A stretch of DNA of 64,000 bases from Paraburkholderia domus. GTDB lineage: Bacteria; Pseudomonadota; Gammaproteobacteria; Burkholderiales; Burkholderiaceae. Numbering within the stretch: position 1 is the first letter of the stretch; each line of letters starts with the position of its first letter. The stretch lies in the NCBI RefSeq assembly GCF_905220705.1, contig NZ_CAJNAT010000007.1, positions 124,001 through 188,000 of the forward strand. The letters are read 5' to 3'. The notes under the pieces were generated by a model. That model ran no database searches. It worked only from the letters and a program-made list of their open reading frames with translations, and was not told the origin of the DNA. The translations under genes and the position numbers were made by a program. Positions 1 to 8,835 of the stretch are shown in pieces.

Positions 1-48
1 ATAGATTTTCCAAACCGTTTTCCAGATACGACGCAGGGGACACAGCAG

Positions 49-1578
49 GTGACGCAAGGCTCGAGATACGATTTGCTCGTCGTGGGCGGCGGGATCAACG
101 GCGCAGGCATCGCACGCGATGCGGCGGGCCGCGGCCTGTCGGTGCTGCTCTGCGAACAGGACGATCTGGCGGCACATACGTCGTCGGCCAGTACCAAGCT
201 GATTCACGGCGGCCTGCGGTACCTCGAGTACCGCGAATTCGGGCTGGTGCGCAAAGCCCTGCAGGAGCGCGAAACGCTGTTGCGCGCGGCGCCGCACATC
301 ATGTGGCCGCTGCGTTTCGTGATGCCGCACATGCCGGATCTGCGCCCGGCCTGGCTGATCCGCGCAGGGCTGTTCCTTTACGATCACCTCGCCAAACGCG
401 AACTGCTGCCTGGCTCGCGCGGCATCGTGATGCGCAATCATCCTGCTGGCGCGCCGCTGGTCGACTCGATCAAGCGCGGTTTCGTGTATTCGGACGGTTG
501 GGTCAATGACGCGCGTCTGGTCGTGCTGAACGCTCTGGATGCTGAGGAACACGGCGCAAAGATTCTCACGCGCACCAAGTTGCTCAGCGCGGTGCGCGCC
601 GGCGGCGAATGGCGCGCGCAACTCAAGCGCGCGGACGGCACGATCCTCGACGTACGCGCTGCCTCGATTGCGAATGCGGCCGGCCCGTGGGTCGGCGAAT
701 TGCTGCATGGCGCGCTCGGCCGGGAAGCGACGCACAGCGTGCGCCTCGTGAAAGGCAGCCATATCGTCACGCGCCGTATGTTCGAACACGATCACGCGTA
801 CATCTTCCAGAATCCGGACAAGCGGATCATCTTCGCGATTCCGTACGAACACGATTACACGTTGATCGGCACGACGGACCTCGAATATCACGGCGATCCG
901 TCGCAAGTGGCGATCAACGCCGACGAAACACAGTACCTGTGCGACTCGATCAATCGCTATTTCAAGCAGAAGATCTCGCCGCAAGACGTGCGCTGGACCT
1001 ACTCGGGCGTGCGTCCGCTGCTCGAGGAAGAAGGCGCGGACAACCCCTCGGCCGTCACGCGCGATTACTCGCTCGAACTCGACGCGCCTGCCGGCGAAGC
1101 ACCGCTTCTGTCCGTGTTCGGCGGCAAGATCACAACGTTCCGCAAGCTGGCGGAAGAAGCCGTCGACAAACTCGCGCACGCGTTGCATAAAGGCACGCCT
1201 TCGTGGACGGCCGGTGCGCCGTTGCCCGGTGGCGATATTCCGCAAGCCAACTTCGAGCGCTTCCTCGTCGGCTTCAAGCAACAGAATGCCTGGCTGCCCG
1301 CCGATCTGGCTCACCGCCTCGCTCGTGCGTACGGCACACGAGTGAAGCATGTGATCGGCAACGCGCGCTCGGTGGCCGACCTCGGCCGCGCTTTCGCGCC
1401 GGGTCTCTACGAGGCCGAACTCACTTACCTGCGCGACACCGAATGGGCGCGCAGCGCGCAGGACGTGCTGTGGCGCCGCTCGAAACTCGGCCTGCACGTC
1501 GAACCGGGCACGCTCGATTCGATCACACACGATATCGACGCGTGGTTCGCCCGCGAGCCGTTCCGACAGAGCGCGTAG
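49..1578 (+). CDS. glpD: Aerobic glycerol-3-phosphate dehydrogenase
   Basis: FAD-linked, membrane-associated enzyme that oxidises sn-glycerol 3-phosphate to dihydroxyacetone phosphate and feeds electrons to quinone. The 509 residues are normal for the family. The dinucleotide-binding loop GGGINGAG is at residues 13-20, followed by STKLIHGGLRYLE near 50-60, the DAO-fold signature of GlpD. The start is GTG with an AGGGGA Shine-Dalgarno about 8 bases upstream. It is the first of glpD, glpK and glpF on the same strand. Its regulator (usually GlpR) would lie to the left, outside the window. Three 13-base repeats begin right after the stop codon. Confidence 0.97.
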   Translation: MTQGSRYDLLVVGGGINGAGIARDAAGRGLSVLLCEQDDLAAHTSSASTKLIHGGLRYLEYREFGLVRKALQERETLLRAAPHIMWPLRFVMPHMPDLRPAWLIRAGLFLYDHLAKRELLPGSRGIVMRNHPAGAPLVDSIKRGFVYSDGWVNDARLVVLNALDAEEHGAKILTRTKLLSAVRAGGEWRAQLKRADGTILDVRAASIANAAGPWVGELLHGALGREATHSVRLVKGSHIVTRRMFEHDHAYIFQNPDKRIIFAIPYEHDYTLIGTTDLEYHGDPSQVAINADETQYLCDSINRYFKQKISPQDVRWTYSGVRPLLEEEGADNPSAVTRDYSLELDAPAGEAPLLSVFGGKITTFRKLAEEAVDKLAHALHKGTPSWTAGAPLPGGDIPQANFERFLVGFKQQNAWLPADLAHRLARAYGTRVKHVIGNARSVADLGRAFAPGLYEAELTYLRDTEWARSAQDVLWRRSKLGLHVEPGTLDSITHDIDAWFAREPFRQSA

Positions 1579-1619
1579 TTAAGCCGCTCAGTTAAGCCTT
1601 CTATTTAAGCCACTTAGCC
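1579..1619 (+). repeat. 13-base tandem repeat after the glpD stop
   Basis: The heptamer TTAAGCC occurs at 1579-1585, 1592-1598 and 1605-1611, exactly 13 bases apart, and a degenerate TTAGCC follows at 1614-1619. The array sits directly against the glpD stop codon in the 238-base gap before glpK. It has no hairpin potential and no U-tract, so it is not a terminator. No function is assigned. Confidence 0.7.
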
Positions 1620-1816
1620 GGACCGCATAGCCAACCTATTCCAACGCGGCCCGTCTACGTGGATGAACACGCATGAACCGAATCGATTTTCACCCCTCGG
1701 CTACTGACAAAGCCGGGACGCACAACCCCAAGCTGTTGCAGCCCGCTTAAAACAACAAGCCGTTCCCGTCGCCGGCCAGCAGTCCAGCGATTCATAAAAC
1801 ACATGGAGAAGAGACA

Positions 1817-3316
1817 ATGCAGGATCAGTACATCCTCGCGCTTGACCAAGGCACCACCAGCTCCCGCGCGATGCTGTTCGACCGGCTCGGCAACGTCGTG
1901 TCGACCGCTCAAAAAGAATTCCAGCAGATCTATCCGCGTCCGGGTTGGGTCGAACACGACCCGCAGGAAATCTGGTCGACGCAGGCCGGTGTAGCAGCCG
2001 AAGCCGTCACGCGCGCCGGTATGAACGGCACCTCGATCGCCGCGATCGGCATTACCAATCAGCGTGAGACCACCATCGTGTGGGACCGCGAAACCGGCCA
2101 CCCCATTTATAACGCGATCGTCTGGCAAGACCGCCGCACCGCCGACTTCTGCGACCAGCTCAAAGAGCAAGGTCTCGAAGAAAAAGTCCGCGCGAAAACC
2201 GGTCTGCCGATCGACTCGTACTTCTCGGCGACCAAGATCCGCTGGATTCTCGACAACGTCGAAGGCGCACGCGAAAAGGCGAAGCAAGGCCGCCTCGCTT
2301 TCGGCACGGTGGATAGCTGGCTGGTGTGGAATTTCACCAAGGGCGGTCTGCACGTCACCGACGTGACCAACGCGTCGCGCACGATGCTGTTCAACATCCA
2401 CACGCTGAAGTGGGACGACGAACTGCTCGAAGCGATGGATATTCCGCGCAACATGCTGCCGGAAGTGCGTGCGTCGTCGGAAGTGTACGGGCCGACCAAG
2501 ACCACCGTGTTCGCCTCCAAGATTCCGCTCGCCGGCATTGCAGGCGATCAGCATGCGGCCCTGTTCGGTCAGATGTGTACGCAGTCGGGCATGGTGAAGA
2601 ACACCTACGGCACAGGCTGCTTCCTCGTGATGAACACCGGCGACAAGCCGATCGAATCGAAGAACAATCTCGTCACCACGATCGCCTGGCAGATCGGCGA
2701 CCAGATCAACTACGCACTCGAAGGCAGCATCTTCATTGGCGGCGCCGTGGTGCAATGGCTGCGCGACGGCCTCGGCATCATCAAGAACGCCGCTGAAATC
2801 GAAACGCTGGCGGGCAGCGTGCCGCATACCGACGGCGTGTATCTGGTGCCCGCGTTTGCCGGCCTCGGCGCGCCGCACTGGAACGCCCGTGCTCGCGGCA
2901 CGATGTTTGGTGTAACGCGTGGCACGACTTCGGCGCACATCGCCCGCGCCGCACTCGACTCGATCGCCTATCAATCGCTCGACGTGCTGAAAGCGATGGA
3001 GGCCGACTCCGGCATTCGCATTGGCGAATTGCGCGTGGACGGCGGTGCTTGCGCGAACAATCTGCTGATGCAATTCCAGGCGGATATTCTCGGCGTCGAC
3101 GCAGTGCGTCCGAAAGTATCGGAGACGACCGCATTGGGCGCAGCGTATCTGGCCGGTCTCGCGGTCGGCTACTGGAAAGACGTCAACGAGTTGCAAAGCC
3201 AGTGGGCGCTCGACCGCCGTTTCACGCCTGCTCTGCCGCACGCCGATGTCAAGGAATGCCTCGACGGCTGGAAGCGCGCGATCCGCGCCGCGAAGGCCTG
3301 GGCCGACACGCCCTGA
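1817..3316 (+). CDS. glpK: Glycerol kinase
   Basis: ATP-dependent phosphorylation of glycerol to sn-glycerol 3-phosphate, the substrate of GlpD. The 499 residues match the FGGY kinase family. The phosphate-binding motif DQGTTSSRAMLFD starts at residue 9, and the C-terminal FGGY signature region with GGACANNLLMQFQ is near residue 400. The ATG start is preceded by a purine-rich AGAAGAGA. It lies between glpD and glpF on the same strand, so glycerol entry, phosphorylation and oxidation are encoded together. Confidence 0.98.
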   Translation: MQDQYILALDQGTTSSRAMLFDRLGNVVSTAQKEFQQIYPRPGWVEHDPQEIWSTQAGVAAEAVTRAGMNGTSIAAIGITNQRETTIVWDRETGHPIYNAIVWQDRRTADFCDQLKEQGLEEKVRAKTGLPIDSYFSATKIRWILDNVEGAREKAKQGRLAFGTVDSWLVWNFTKGGLHVTDVTNASRTMLFNIHTLKWDDELLEAMDIPRNMLPEVRASSEVYGPTKTTVFASKIPLAGIAGDQHAALFGQMCTQSGMVKNTYGTGCFLVMNTGDKPIESKNNLVTTIAWQIGDQINYALEGSIFIGGAVVQWLRDGLGIIKNAAEIETLAGSVPHTDGVYLVPAFAGLGAPHWNARARGTMFGVTRGTTSAHIARAALDSIAYQSLDVLKAMEADSGIRIGELRVDGGACANNLLMQFQADILGVDAVRPKVSETTALGAAYLAGLAVGYWKDVNELQSQWALDRRFTPALPHADVKECLDGWKRAIRAAKAWADTP

Positions 3317-3356
3317 TTGCTGTCCATCGGTTCCATAAGACACCTTTCGACATAAC

Positions 3357-3379
3357 GAAGCCGCTTATCCCGCGGCTTC
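3357..3379 (+). other. Intercistronic hairpin between glpK and glpF
   Basis: GAAGCCGC (3357-3364) and GCGGCTTC (3372-3379) form an 8-bp perfect stem with a 7-base loop in the 92-base gap between glpK and glpF. No U-run follows, so it is more likely an mRNA-stability or processing element than a terminator. Confidence 0.45.
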
Positions 3380-3408
3380 CCTAACAACTATATTTCGGAT
3401 AACCAACC

Positions 3409-4122
3409 ATGTCTCCTTACATTGCGGAATTCATCGGCACCGCGCTGCTGGTGCTGCTCGGCAACGGCGCGGTCGCCAACGTGCTGCTCGCGCGCACCAA
3501 AGGCAAAGGCGCGGACCTGATCGTAATCGTGATGGGCTGGGCGATGGCCGTGTTCATCGCCGTGTACGTCACGGCGTCGTACAGCGGCGCGCACCTGAAT
3601 CCGGTGGTGACGATCAGCCTCGCGCTGGCAGGCAAATTCGCGTGGGCGAAAGTCCCGGGCTACATCGCGGCGCAGATGCTCGGCGGGATGGCAGGCGCCC
3701 TGCTCGTGTGGCTCGCGTATCGTCAGCACTTCAACAAAGAGGGCGATGCCGACGTGAAGCTCGGCGTGTTCTGCACGTCGCCAGCCATTCGCAGCGTGCC
3801 GCATAACCTGCTCACCGAAATGATCGCGACTTTCGTGCTGATTCTCGGCGTGCTGTATCTGGCTTCGCCGCAGGTCGGCCTGGGCGCGCTCGACGCACTG
3901 CCGGTCGGCTTGCTGGTGCTCGGCATCGGCATTTCGCTCGGCGGCCCGACCGGTTACGCGATGAGCCCCGCGCGCGACCTGTCACCGCGTCTGATGCACG
4001 CGCTGCTGCCGATTCCGGGCAAGCGCGACAGCGACTGGCGTTATTCGTGGATTCCGGTATGCGGTCCGTTGCTGGGCGGCGCGGCGGCAACGGGCTTGTA
4101 TCTGTACCTGCACGCGCACTGA
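3409..4122 (+). CDS. glpF: Glycerol uptake facilitator, aquaglyceroporin family, with atypical NPA motifs
   Basis: MIP-family membrane channel, 237 residues with six hydrophobic helices and two re-entrant half-helices, for facilitated glycerol entry. The usual paired NPA boxes are altered: the first reads SGAHLNPVVTI (NPV) and the second GYAMSPARDLSPR (SPA). The Arg after the second box, part of the selectivity filter, is kept, and the following Asp typical of glycerol-conducting members is also kept. The position after glpD and glpK supports glycerol as substrate. No clear Shine-Dalgarno precedes the ATG. Fold and family are certain; how the altered boxes affect conduction is not known from sequence. 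Confidence 0.9.
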   Translation: MSPYIAEFIGTALLVLLGNGAVANVLLARTKGKGADLIVIVMGWAMAVFIAVYVTASYSGAHLNPVVTISLALAGKFAWAKVPGYIAAQMLGGMAGALLVWLAYRQHFNKEGDADVKLGVFCTSPAIRSVPHNLLTEMIATFVLILGVLYLASPQVGLGALDALPVGLLVLGIGISLGGPTGYAMSPARDLSPRLMHALLPIPGKRDSDWRYSWIPVCGPLLGGAAATGLYLYLHAH

Positions 4123-4199
4123 TCCTGCCGCGCGCATAGGACGCACATTGGGCGCACCAAAGGCACACTAAGGGCGCAAATAAGCGTCGACGGAAAGCG

Positions 4200-4222
4200 A
4201 TGGCGCCGCGCACGCGGCGCCA
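4200..4222. other. GC-rich perfect palindrome between glpF and the HAD gene
   Basis: TGGCGCCGCG (4201-4210) pairs with CGCGGCGCCA (4213-4222) across a 2-base loop. Neither side has a U-run. It may be a factor-independent stop-like structure or a 3'-end stabiliser of the glp transcript. Confidence 0.35.
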
Positions 4223-4306
4223 AAGCACGTATCATGATGCTTTCAATCTCAGCGCATGAGCTTGCAGTTGCCTTGCCCGCGCGCCTCTCGCTTTCCGTTT
4301 TAAAGC

Positions 4307-4993
4307 ATGATCGACCACCTCATCTGTGACTGCGACGGCGTGCTCGTCGACAGCGAAATCATCGCTGACCGCGTGATGCTCGAAACGCTGTCCGCCACCT
4401 TCCCCGGCCTCGACTTCGAACCCGTCGTCAAAACGGCGTTCGGCCAGCAGACCTCGCGCTTCCTTGAAGGTATCGAGAAGTCGTTCGATATCACGCTGCC
4501 CGCCGATTTCTTCAATACGATCGAACACAATGTCGAGCTCGCGCTCACAGCGTCGCTCAGCCCGATCAACGGTGTGCGCGACGCATTGCAGCGCGTGACG
4601 CTGCCGGCCGCAGTCGTGTCGAACAGCCGGATGGCGCGCGTGAATGCGTCGGTGCGGCGCGCGGGCTTGCAGCAGATTTTTGGCGAACGGATTTTCAGCG
4701 CCGAACAGGTGGCGCGGCCAAAGCCTTTTCCAGACGTGTATCTGTTCGCTGCGAAGACGCTGGGTGTGGAGCCTTCGCGATGCATCGTCGTGGAAGATAG
4801 CGTGGCCGGTTTGAATGCGGCGCGTGCGGCGGGCATGAAGACGATTGCCTTCGTGGGTGCGAGCCATATCCCCGACGGTTATGCGGATGCGCTGCGCAAG
4901 ATGGGGATGACGCGCATCATGAAGCATATGGATGAACTGCCGGCGCTGGTCGAAGCTGGCGTGCGCGGTGAGTTTGGCGACGTGCAGTCTTAA
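4307..4993 (+). CDS. HAD-superfamily hydrolase (phosphoglycolate phosphatase-like)
   Basis: Cytoplasmic HAD phosphatase of 228 residues. Motif I is DCDGVLVDSE with nucleophile Asp8 and acid Asp10. The mid-protein VVSNSRMARV segment is motif II-like (Ser/Asn), RPKPFPDVYL supplies the motif III Lys, and VVEDSVAGLNAA is motif IV. The helical cap lies between motifs I and II, as in sugar- or glycolate-phosphatase subfamilies. It follows glpF by 184 bases on the same strand, so action on a three-carbon phosphate is possible, but substrate cannot be read from sequence. It is convergent with ribB, whose terminator lies just downstream. Confidence 0.85.
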   Translation: MIDHLICDCDGVLVDSEIIADRVMLETLSATFPGLDFEPVVKTAFGQQTSRFLEGIEKSFDITLPADFFNTIEHNVELALTASLSPINGVRDALQRVTLPAAVVSNSRMARVNASVRRAGLQQIFGERIFSAEQVARPKPFPDVYLFAAKTLGVEPSRCIVVEDSVAGLNAARAAGMKTIAFVGASHIPDGYADALRKMGMTRIMKHMDELPALVEAGVRGEFGDVQS

Positions 4994-5005
4994 CGGGCGC
5001 AACAA

Positions 5006-5032
5006 TAAAAAAACCGGCTGCGATAGCCGGCT
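5006..5032 (-). terminator. Intrinsic terminator of ribB
   Basis: On the minus strand AGCCGG, a 5-base loop and CCGGCT are followed by a run of seven T residues (5008-5013 region read in reverse). It lies about 35 bases beyond the ribB stop and between convergent genes. On the plus strand the tract after the stem is CTTC, so it is directional for ribB. Confidence 0.8.
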
Positions 5033-5066
5033 TCAGACTGGTGACTAACCGCACACCACTAAGGCA

Positions 5067-5801
5067 TTAAACCTCGTCGGCCACGCATTCGCGTGCCGTC
5101 GCCAGCGCCTGGCGAAATTCCACCAGCTCGGCGATCGTCAGCATCGGCAGATTGTGTTGCGCAGCGAAACGCTCCACATGCGCGCCGCGCGTCATCGTGC
5201 CGTCCGCGTTCATCAACTCGCACAGCACGCCGGCCGGCTTCAGACCCGCGAGAATCGCCAGATCCACCGTGCCTTCGGTGTGGCCACGGCGCGCGAGCAC
5301 ACCGCCCGGCTGCGCGCGCAGCGGAAACACGTGACCAGGGCGCACGATATCGGCAGGCTTCGCCTTATCGTTGATCGCAGCACGAATCGTCGTCACGCGA
5401 TCGAGTGCGGACACGCCGGTGGTCACACCGTCGCGGGCTTCGATCGAGACCGTGAACGCGGTGCCATGACGGCTTTCGTTGTTGACGGCCATCGGCGGCA
5501 ATTCGAGTGCGCGAATCTTGTCGTCAGGCAGGCACAGGCAGACGATGCCGCTGCACTCGCGGATCAGCAAGGCCATGGTTTCGACGGAAAGACGCTCAGC
5601 GGAGACGATCAGATCGGCTTCATTCTCGCGGTCGTGATCGTCTTGCAGGACGACAGCACGGCCATCACGCATGGCTTGCAAAGCGGCAGCGATACGCGGC
5701 GGAACTGGCTCGGTGGCGAGCAGGGGGAGGTCAAGTGATGCGCTATCCGCAATCACCGACGGAGCAGGAAAAGTAGCAAAGGACATAGTTGAAACGCTCA
5801 T
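5067..5801 (-). CDS. ribB: 3,4-dihydroxy-2-butanone 4-phosphate synthase
   Basis: Converts ribulose 5-phosphate to 3,4-dihydroxy-2-butanone 4-phosphate plus formate, the four-carbon precursor of riboflavin. It has 244 residues. The acidic metal and substrate loop DDHDRENEADL begins near residue 54, and RPGHVFPLRAQPGG and RRGHTEGTVDL follow in the second half. The GTP cyclohydrolase II (RibA) domain is absent, so it is a stand-alone RibB. An N-terminal extension of about 35 residues precedes the conserved core. It is monocistronic, with an FMN riboswitch in its leader and an intrinsic terminator behind. No strong Shine-Dalgarno is seen before the ATG at 5801, and a second in-frame ATG lies at codon 6. 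Confidence 0.95.
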   Translation of the reverse strand: MSVSTMSFATFPAPSVIADSASLDLPLLATEPVPPRIAAALQAMRDGRAVVLQDDHDRENEADLIVSAERLSVETMALLIRECSGIVCLCLPDDKIRALELPPMAVNNESRHGTAFTVSIEARDGVTTGVSALDRVTTIRAAINDKAKPADIVRPGHVFPLRAQPGGVLARRGHTEGTVDLAILAGLKPAGVLCELMNADGTMTRGAHVERFAAQHNLPMLTIAELVEFRQALATARECVADEV

Positions 5802-5937
5802 CGCAAAAGTTGGGCGAGAAACGTTTCAGGGCATTGCAAACAGACAAAGACGCGCCGTTGAACGCCGCGCAAAGCGACGCTCGCGCACCGCTCCAACCGC
5901 TAGCGGCGCCACGGAAACGAACATGACTATCTGCACA

Positions 5938-6112
5938 TCTTCTTCCATCCGGACTCTAACCGTCGGCTCTGGCTTCTCACCAGATCTGCTGACCCCACTG
6001 TGCTTTCGATACGCTGAAAGCTGAACGAAGCGGGCGCTCGCGGGCTCACCGGCTCACGCTTTCGCGCTGCCGGCATACCGCCGGTGGGGAATTTCGCCCC
6101 GCCCTGAAGACG
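5938..6112 (-). ncRNA. FMN riboswitch (RFN element)
   Basis: Read on the minus strand, the segment carries the RFN landmarks in order: TTCAGGGCGGGGCGAAATT followed by CCCCACCGGCGGTA at the 5' end, GAGCCCGCGAGCG in the middle, GGTCAGCAGATCTGGTGA, then GAAGCCAGAGCCGACGGTTA and AGTCCGGATGGAAGAAGATG at the 3' end. It lies about 140 bases before the ribB start. Binding of FMN is expected to lower ribB expression. The linker to ribB has GC-rich complementarity but no clean U-tract terminator, so control may be at translation initiation. Confidence 0.95.
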
Positions 6113-6250
6113 CACTGATTGCCGGATTGACCGGCTGCCAAAGAATACAACAGTCGCGCGGAACCTGCAGCGCAACCCCTACTGACTAGACGGACATCTC
6201 GGCTTTGCAGCCTAACTTCACAGCCCATCCGCCTGAAAAAACCTCATCCG

Positions 6251-6940
6251 TCAAACCGGCGCGGCCTGGCGTGCCAAATCGTGCGGCGCCGGCACGTCCC
6301 AGCGCGGCGGCGTTTCCGCCTTCAGCGTCACGCGAAACGCGCGCGCTTCGGTATCACCGGGATTGCGCAAGCTGTGCGGCTGGTCGGCGTCGAACACGAT
6401 CGCGTCGCCCGTTGCCAGCAACTGACGCTGGTCGTGCACGCTGACTTCCAGCGTGCCTTCGCTCACCACCAGGTTCACCGTGGTGCCCGGCGCGCGGCGT
6501 GTGCCGGCCTCGGTATGTAAGGGCGCGATACGCAGCTCGTGAAACTCGGCGGCGGTCGGCTCGGCGTCGGGATAAAGCGGCCGGGCCGAGTAGCGCCCAT
6601 TCGAACTGACGACACGCGACGAACGTTCCGCCGGCAAATGCTCAAAGCCGTTGGTCGCATGACGCCGCAAAAACGCCGCCACCGATACCTTCAACGCCGA
6701 TGCAACCTTGCACAGCACCTTGATCGACGGCACGCTGCGCGCCGACTCGATCTGCGCGAGCATGGCTCGCGAGACACCCGAGGCACGGGCCAAGGCATCG
6801 AGCGAAAGTTGGCGCTCGGCGCGCAAACGGGCGAGATTCACGCCGACCAGATGTTCGAGCGCATCGAAGGGTTCAGCGGCACGCGACGACGCAACGGTGT
6901 CAGCCGTGGGATCGCGAACCAGCGCAAGCGGGGAATGCAT
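6251..6940 (-). CDS. XRE-family regulator with C-terminal cupin domain
   Basis: Predicted 229-residue DNA-binding protein. An HTH_3 domain spans about residues 32-85 (LARLRAERQLSLDALARASGVSRAMLAQIESARSVPS in outline), and a cupin_2 barrel follows from about 115 to 225 (GTTVNLVVSEGTLEVSV ... LATGDAIVFDADQPHSLRNPG). This architecture is common in small-molecule-responsive repressors of amine, amino-acid or drug-efflux genes. It is monocistronic, next to the MFS gene on the same strand, separated by 239 bases. The effector is unknown. Confidence 0.88.
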   Translation of the reverse strand: MHSPLALVRDPTADTVASSRAAEPFDALEHLVGVNLARLRAERQLSLDALARASGVSRAMLAQIESARSVPSIKVLCKVASALKVSVAAFLRRHATNGFEHLPAERSSRVVSSNGRYSARPLYPDAEPTAAEFHELRIAPLHTEAGTRRAPGTTVNLVVSEGTLEVSVHDQRQLLATGDAIVFDADQPHSLRNPGDTEARAFRVTLKAETPPRWDVPAPHDLARQAAPV

Positions 6941-7179
6941 GATTGCCTCCAGGAGCGCCGCCGGACGGCGGGCAAGCGGTTAGTGGAAGCAAGATAGCAT
7001 CGCGGCTTGCCGCGCCCAACGAAGTTATCTTCACACTGTTATCAGCATTGCGGAGGACGATTCTCGCAAAGCTTGTGCGAATTTTTCATATCGGCGTGTT
7101 CGGGCTCAGATGCGCTCGAACATCGAACACGCCCACGCACTCATGCCCATCCGGGAATATCTGCCGCGCCCGGGCATAC

Positions 7180-8346
7180 TCAGGCCCGCTGCGCGACGGC
7201 CGACACCGGCGCATCCCTACGCGCCGCGAACCACGTCAGCAGCAACGCCGCCACGCTGACCGCCGCCGCAACCCACGGCAGCGTATCGAGCGAATGACCG
7301 TGATTGATCACCAGACCGCCGAGCCACGCGCCGCCCGCATTGCCCAAGTTGAACGCACCGATGTTCAACGTCGAAGCCAGATTCGGCGCCGCAGCGGCCT
7401 TCTCGACCACGCGCATCTGCAACGGCGGCACCGTGGCGAACGCCGCAATGCCCCACACAAAAATGGTGATCGCCGCGGCGACCTGCGAATGACTGGTGCG
7501 CGCGAAGATCGCCATCACCACCGCGAGCGCCACCAGAATGCCCATCAGCGAGGGCATCAGCGCGCGGTCCGCGAGCTTGCCGCCCACGGTATTGCCGATC
7601 GTGAGACCCACACCGAACAGCACCAGAATCAACGTCACGCCACGCGGCGAGAAACCGCTGACCTGCTCGAGAATCGGCGCGATATAGGTGAACACGACAA
7701 ACACACCGCCGAAGCCGAGCACGGTCATCGCGAGCGCCGTCCAGACTTGCGGGTCCTTCAACACGCGTACTTCATGGCCCAAACCGACCGGGCCGGAATC
7801 ATGACGATTCGGCACCAGCAGCGACACACCCGCGAGCGACAGCACCCCAAACGCGCTGACGATCCAGAACGCCGCACGCCAGCCGAATTCCTGGCCGACG
7901 AAAGTGCCAAACGGCACGCCGAGCACGTTCGCGAGCGTCAAGCCGGTGAACATCAGCGCAATCGCGCTGGCCCGCTTTTCAGCCGGCACGAGCGAAGTCG
8001 CCACCACCGCACCGATCCCGAAGAACGAGCCATGCGCGAACGACGTCACTACCCGCGCGATCATCAGCACGGAATAGCTGGACGCAATTGCGCACAGCGT
8101 ATTGCCGACGATGAACACGCCCATCAGCAACTGCAACGCGAGCTTGCGCGGCATCTTGCTGGTGACCACTGCGAGCAACGGCGCACCGACCGCGACGCCG
8201 AGCGCATAGCCGCTCACCAGCAAACCAGCCGACGGAATCGACACGGCCAGATCGCGCGCGACGTCGGGCAGCAAGCCCATGATCACGAACTCGGTCGTGC
8301 CGATCGCGAAAGCGCTGATCGCTAGCGCCAGTAATGGAATGGGCAT
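7180..8346 (-). CDS. MFS efflux transporter, DHA1 (AraJ/YdhP-like)
   Basis: Inner-membrane major facilitator protein with 388 residues and 12 predicted hydrophobic helices. The N-terminal AIGTTEFVIMGLLPDVARDL and the loop segment SKMPRKLAL are typical of AraJ/YdhP-type exporters of the DHA1 group. The start has a good Shine-Dalgarno (CTGGAG) 8-10 bases upstream. It begins 16 bases after the VOC gene, so the two form an operon divergent from a LysR gene. Export of a small organic compound or drug is likely; the substrate is unknown. Confidence 0.88.
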   Translation of the reverse strand: MPIPLLALAISAFAIGTTEFVIMGLLPDVARDLAVSIPSAGLLVSGYALGVAVGAPLLAVVTSKMPRKLALQLLMGVFIVGNTLCAIASSYSVLMIARVVTSFAHGSFFGIGAVVATSLVPAEKRASAIALMFTGLTLANVLGVPFGTFVGQEFGWRAAFWIVSAFGVLSLAGVSLLVPNRHDSGPVGLGHEVRVLKDPQVWTALAMTVLGFGGVFVVFTYIAPILEQVSGFSPRGVTLILVLFGVGLTIGNTVGGKLADRALMPSLMGILVALAVVMAIFARTSHSQVAAAITIFVWGIAAFATVPPLQMRVVEKAAAAPNLASTLNIGAFNLGNAGGAWLGGLVINHGHSLDTLPWVAAAVSVAALLLTWFAARRDAPVSAVAQRA

Positions 8347-8362
8347 TTTTCTACTCCAGGTT

Positions 8363-8776
8363 TTAAAGTTGAGCGTGTTTGCGGTGGGCGTGGCGCAGCG
8401 CCGTCACGAATTCGATGACCACACCCGGCGCGAGCGCGACAAACAGTTGCAACTCGGCTTGCTGCGGACCCATCTGCGGCACTTCGGCGAGCTGATAAGG
8501 CATCTCCGCCGCATACAAGCGTTGCAACAGCGCCTGCCATTCGTCGGCGCTCTCCAGCCGGAAGGCGATATGGTCGATGCGCGGCGCCGCCCTTCCCGTC
8601 TGGGCGGGCGCTGTCGCATCAATCAGATGAATCACCGGGCGGCCGCTTGCATACAGCCAATAGCCATCGACCGAAAACGGCGGACGCGCGCCCTCCGTCA
8701 GCCCGGCGACGTCGACGAAGAAATGTCGCGCGGTCTCGAGGTCGGCGGTGACGATGGTTGCGTGATCGAGTTGCAT
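8363..8776 (-). CDS. VOC-family (glyoxalase/bleomycin-resistance) protein
   Basis: Small cytoplasmic protein of 137 residues from the ATG at 8776 (MQLDHATIVTADLETARHFF), a single vicinal-oxygen-chelate unit. The first His (residue 4, LDHATI) and DHIAFRLES (His near 63) sit where metal ligands occur in this fold. An upstream in-frame codon at 8833 would add 19 unrelated residues and is less likely. It is the first gene of a two-gene operon with the MFS exporter. Enzyme or binding function cannot be decided from sequence. Confidence 0.85.
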   Translation of the reverse strand: MQLDHATIVTADLETARHFFVDVAGLTEGARPPFSVDGYWLYASGRPVIHLIDATAPAQTGRAAPRIDHIAFRLESADEWQALLQRLYAAEMPYQLAEVPQMGPQQAELQLFVALAPGVVIEFVTALRHAHRKHAQL

Positions 8777-8835
8777 GGCGTGGGCTGCACAGAATACAAA
8801 GGGTTTACGAGGAGTGCATTGTGAGCGGAACACGT

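Noticed and set aside
1655..3343. Long open frame (562 codons) antisense to glpK
   Set aside because: Arg/His-rich composition typical of a high-GC shadow frame; glpK on the other strand is a clear family member.
6943..8325. Open frame of 460 codons antisense to the MFS gene
   Set aside because: Same shadow effect: membrane-protein codons read in reverse give Arg/His-rich sequence.
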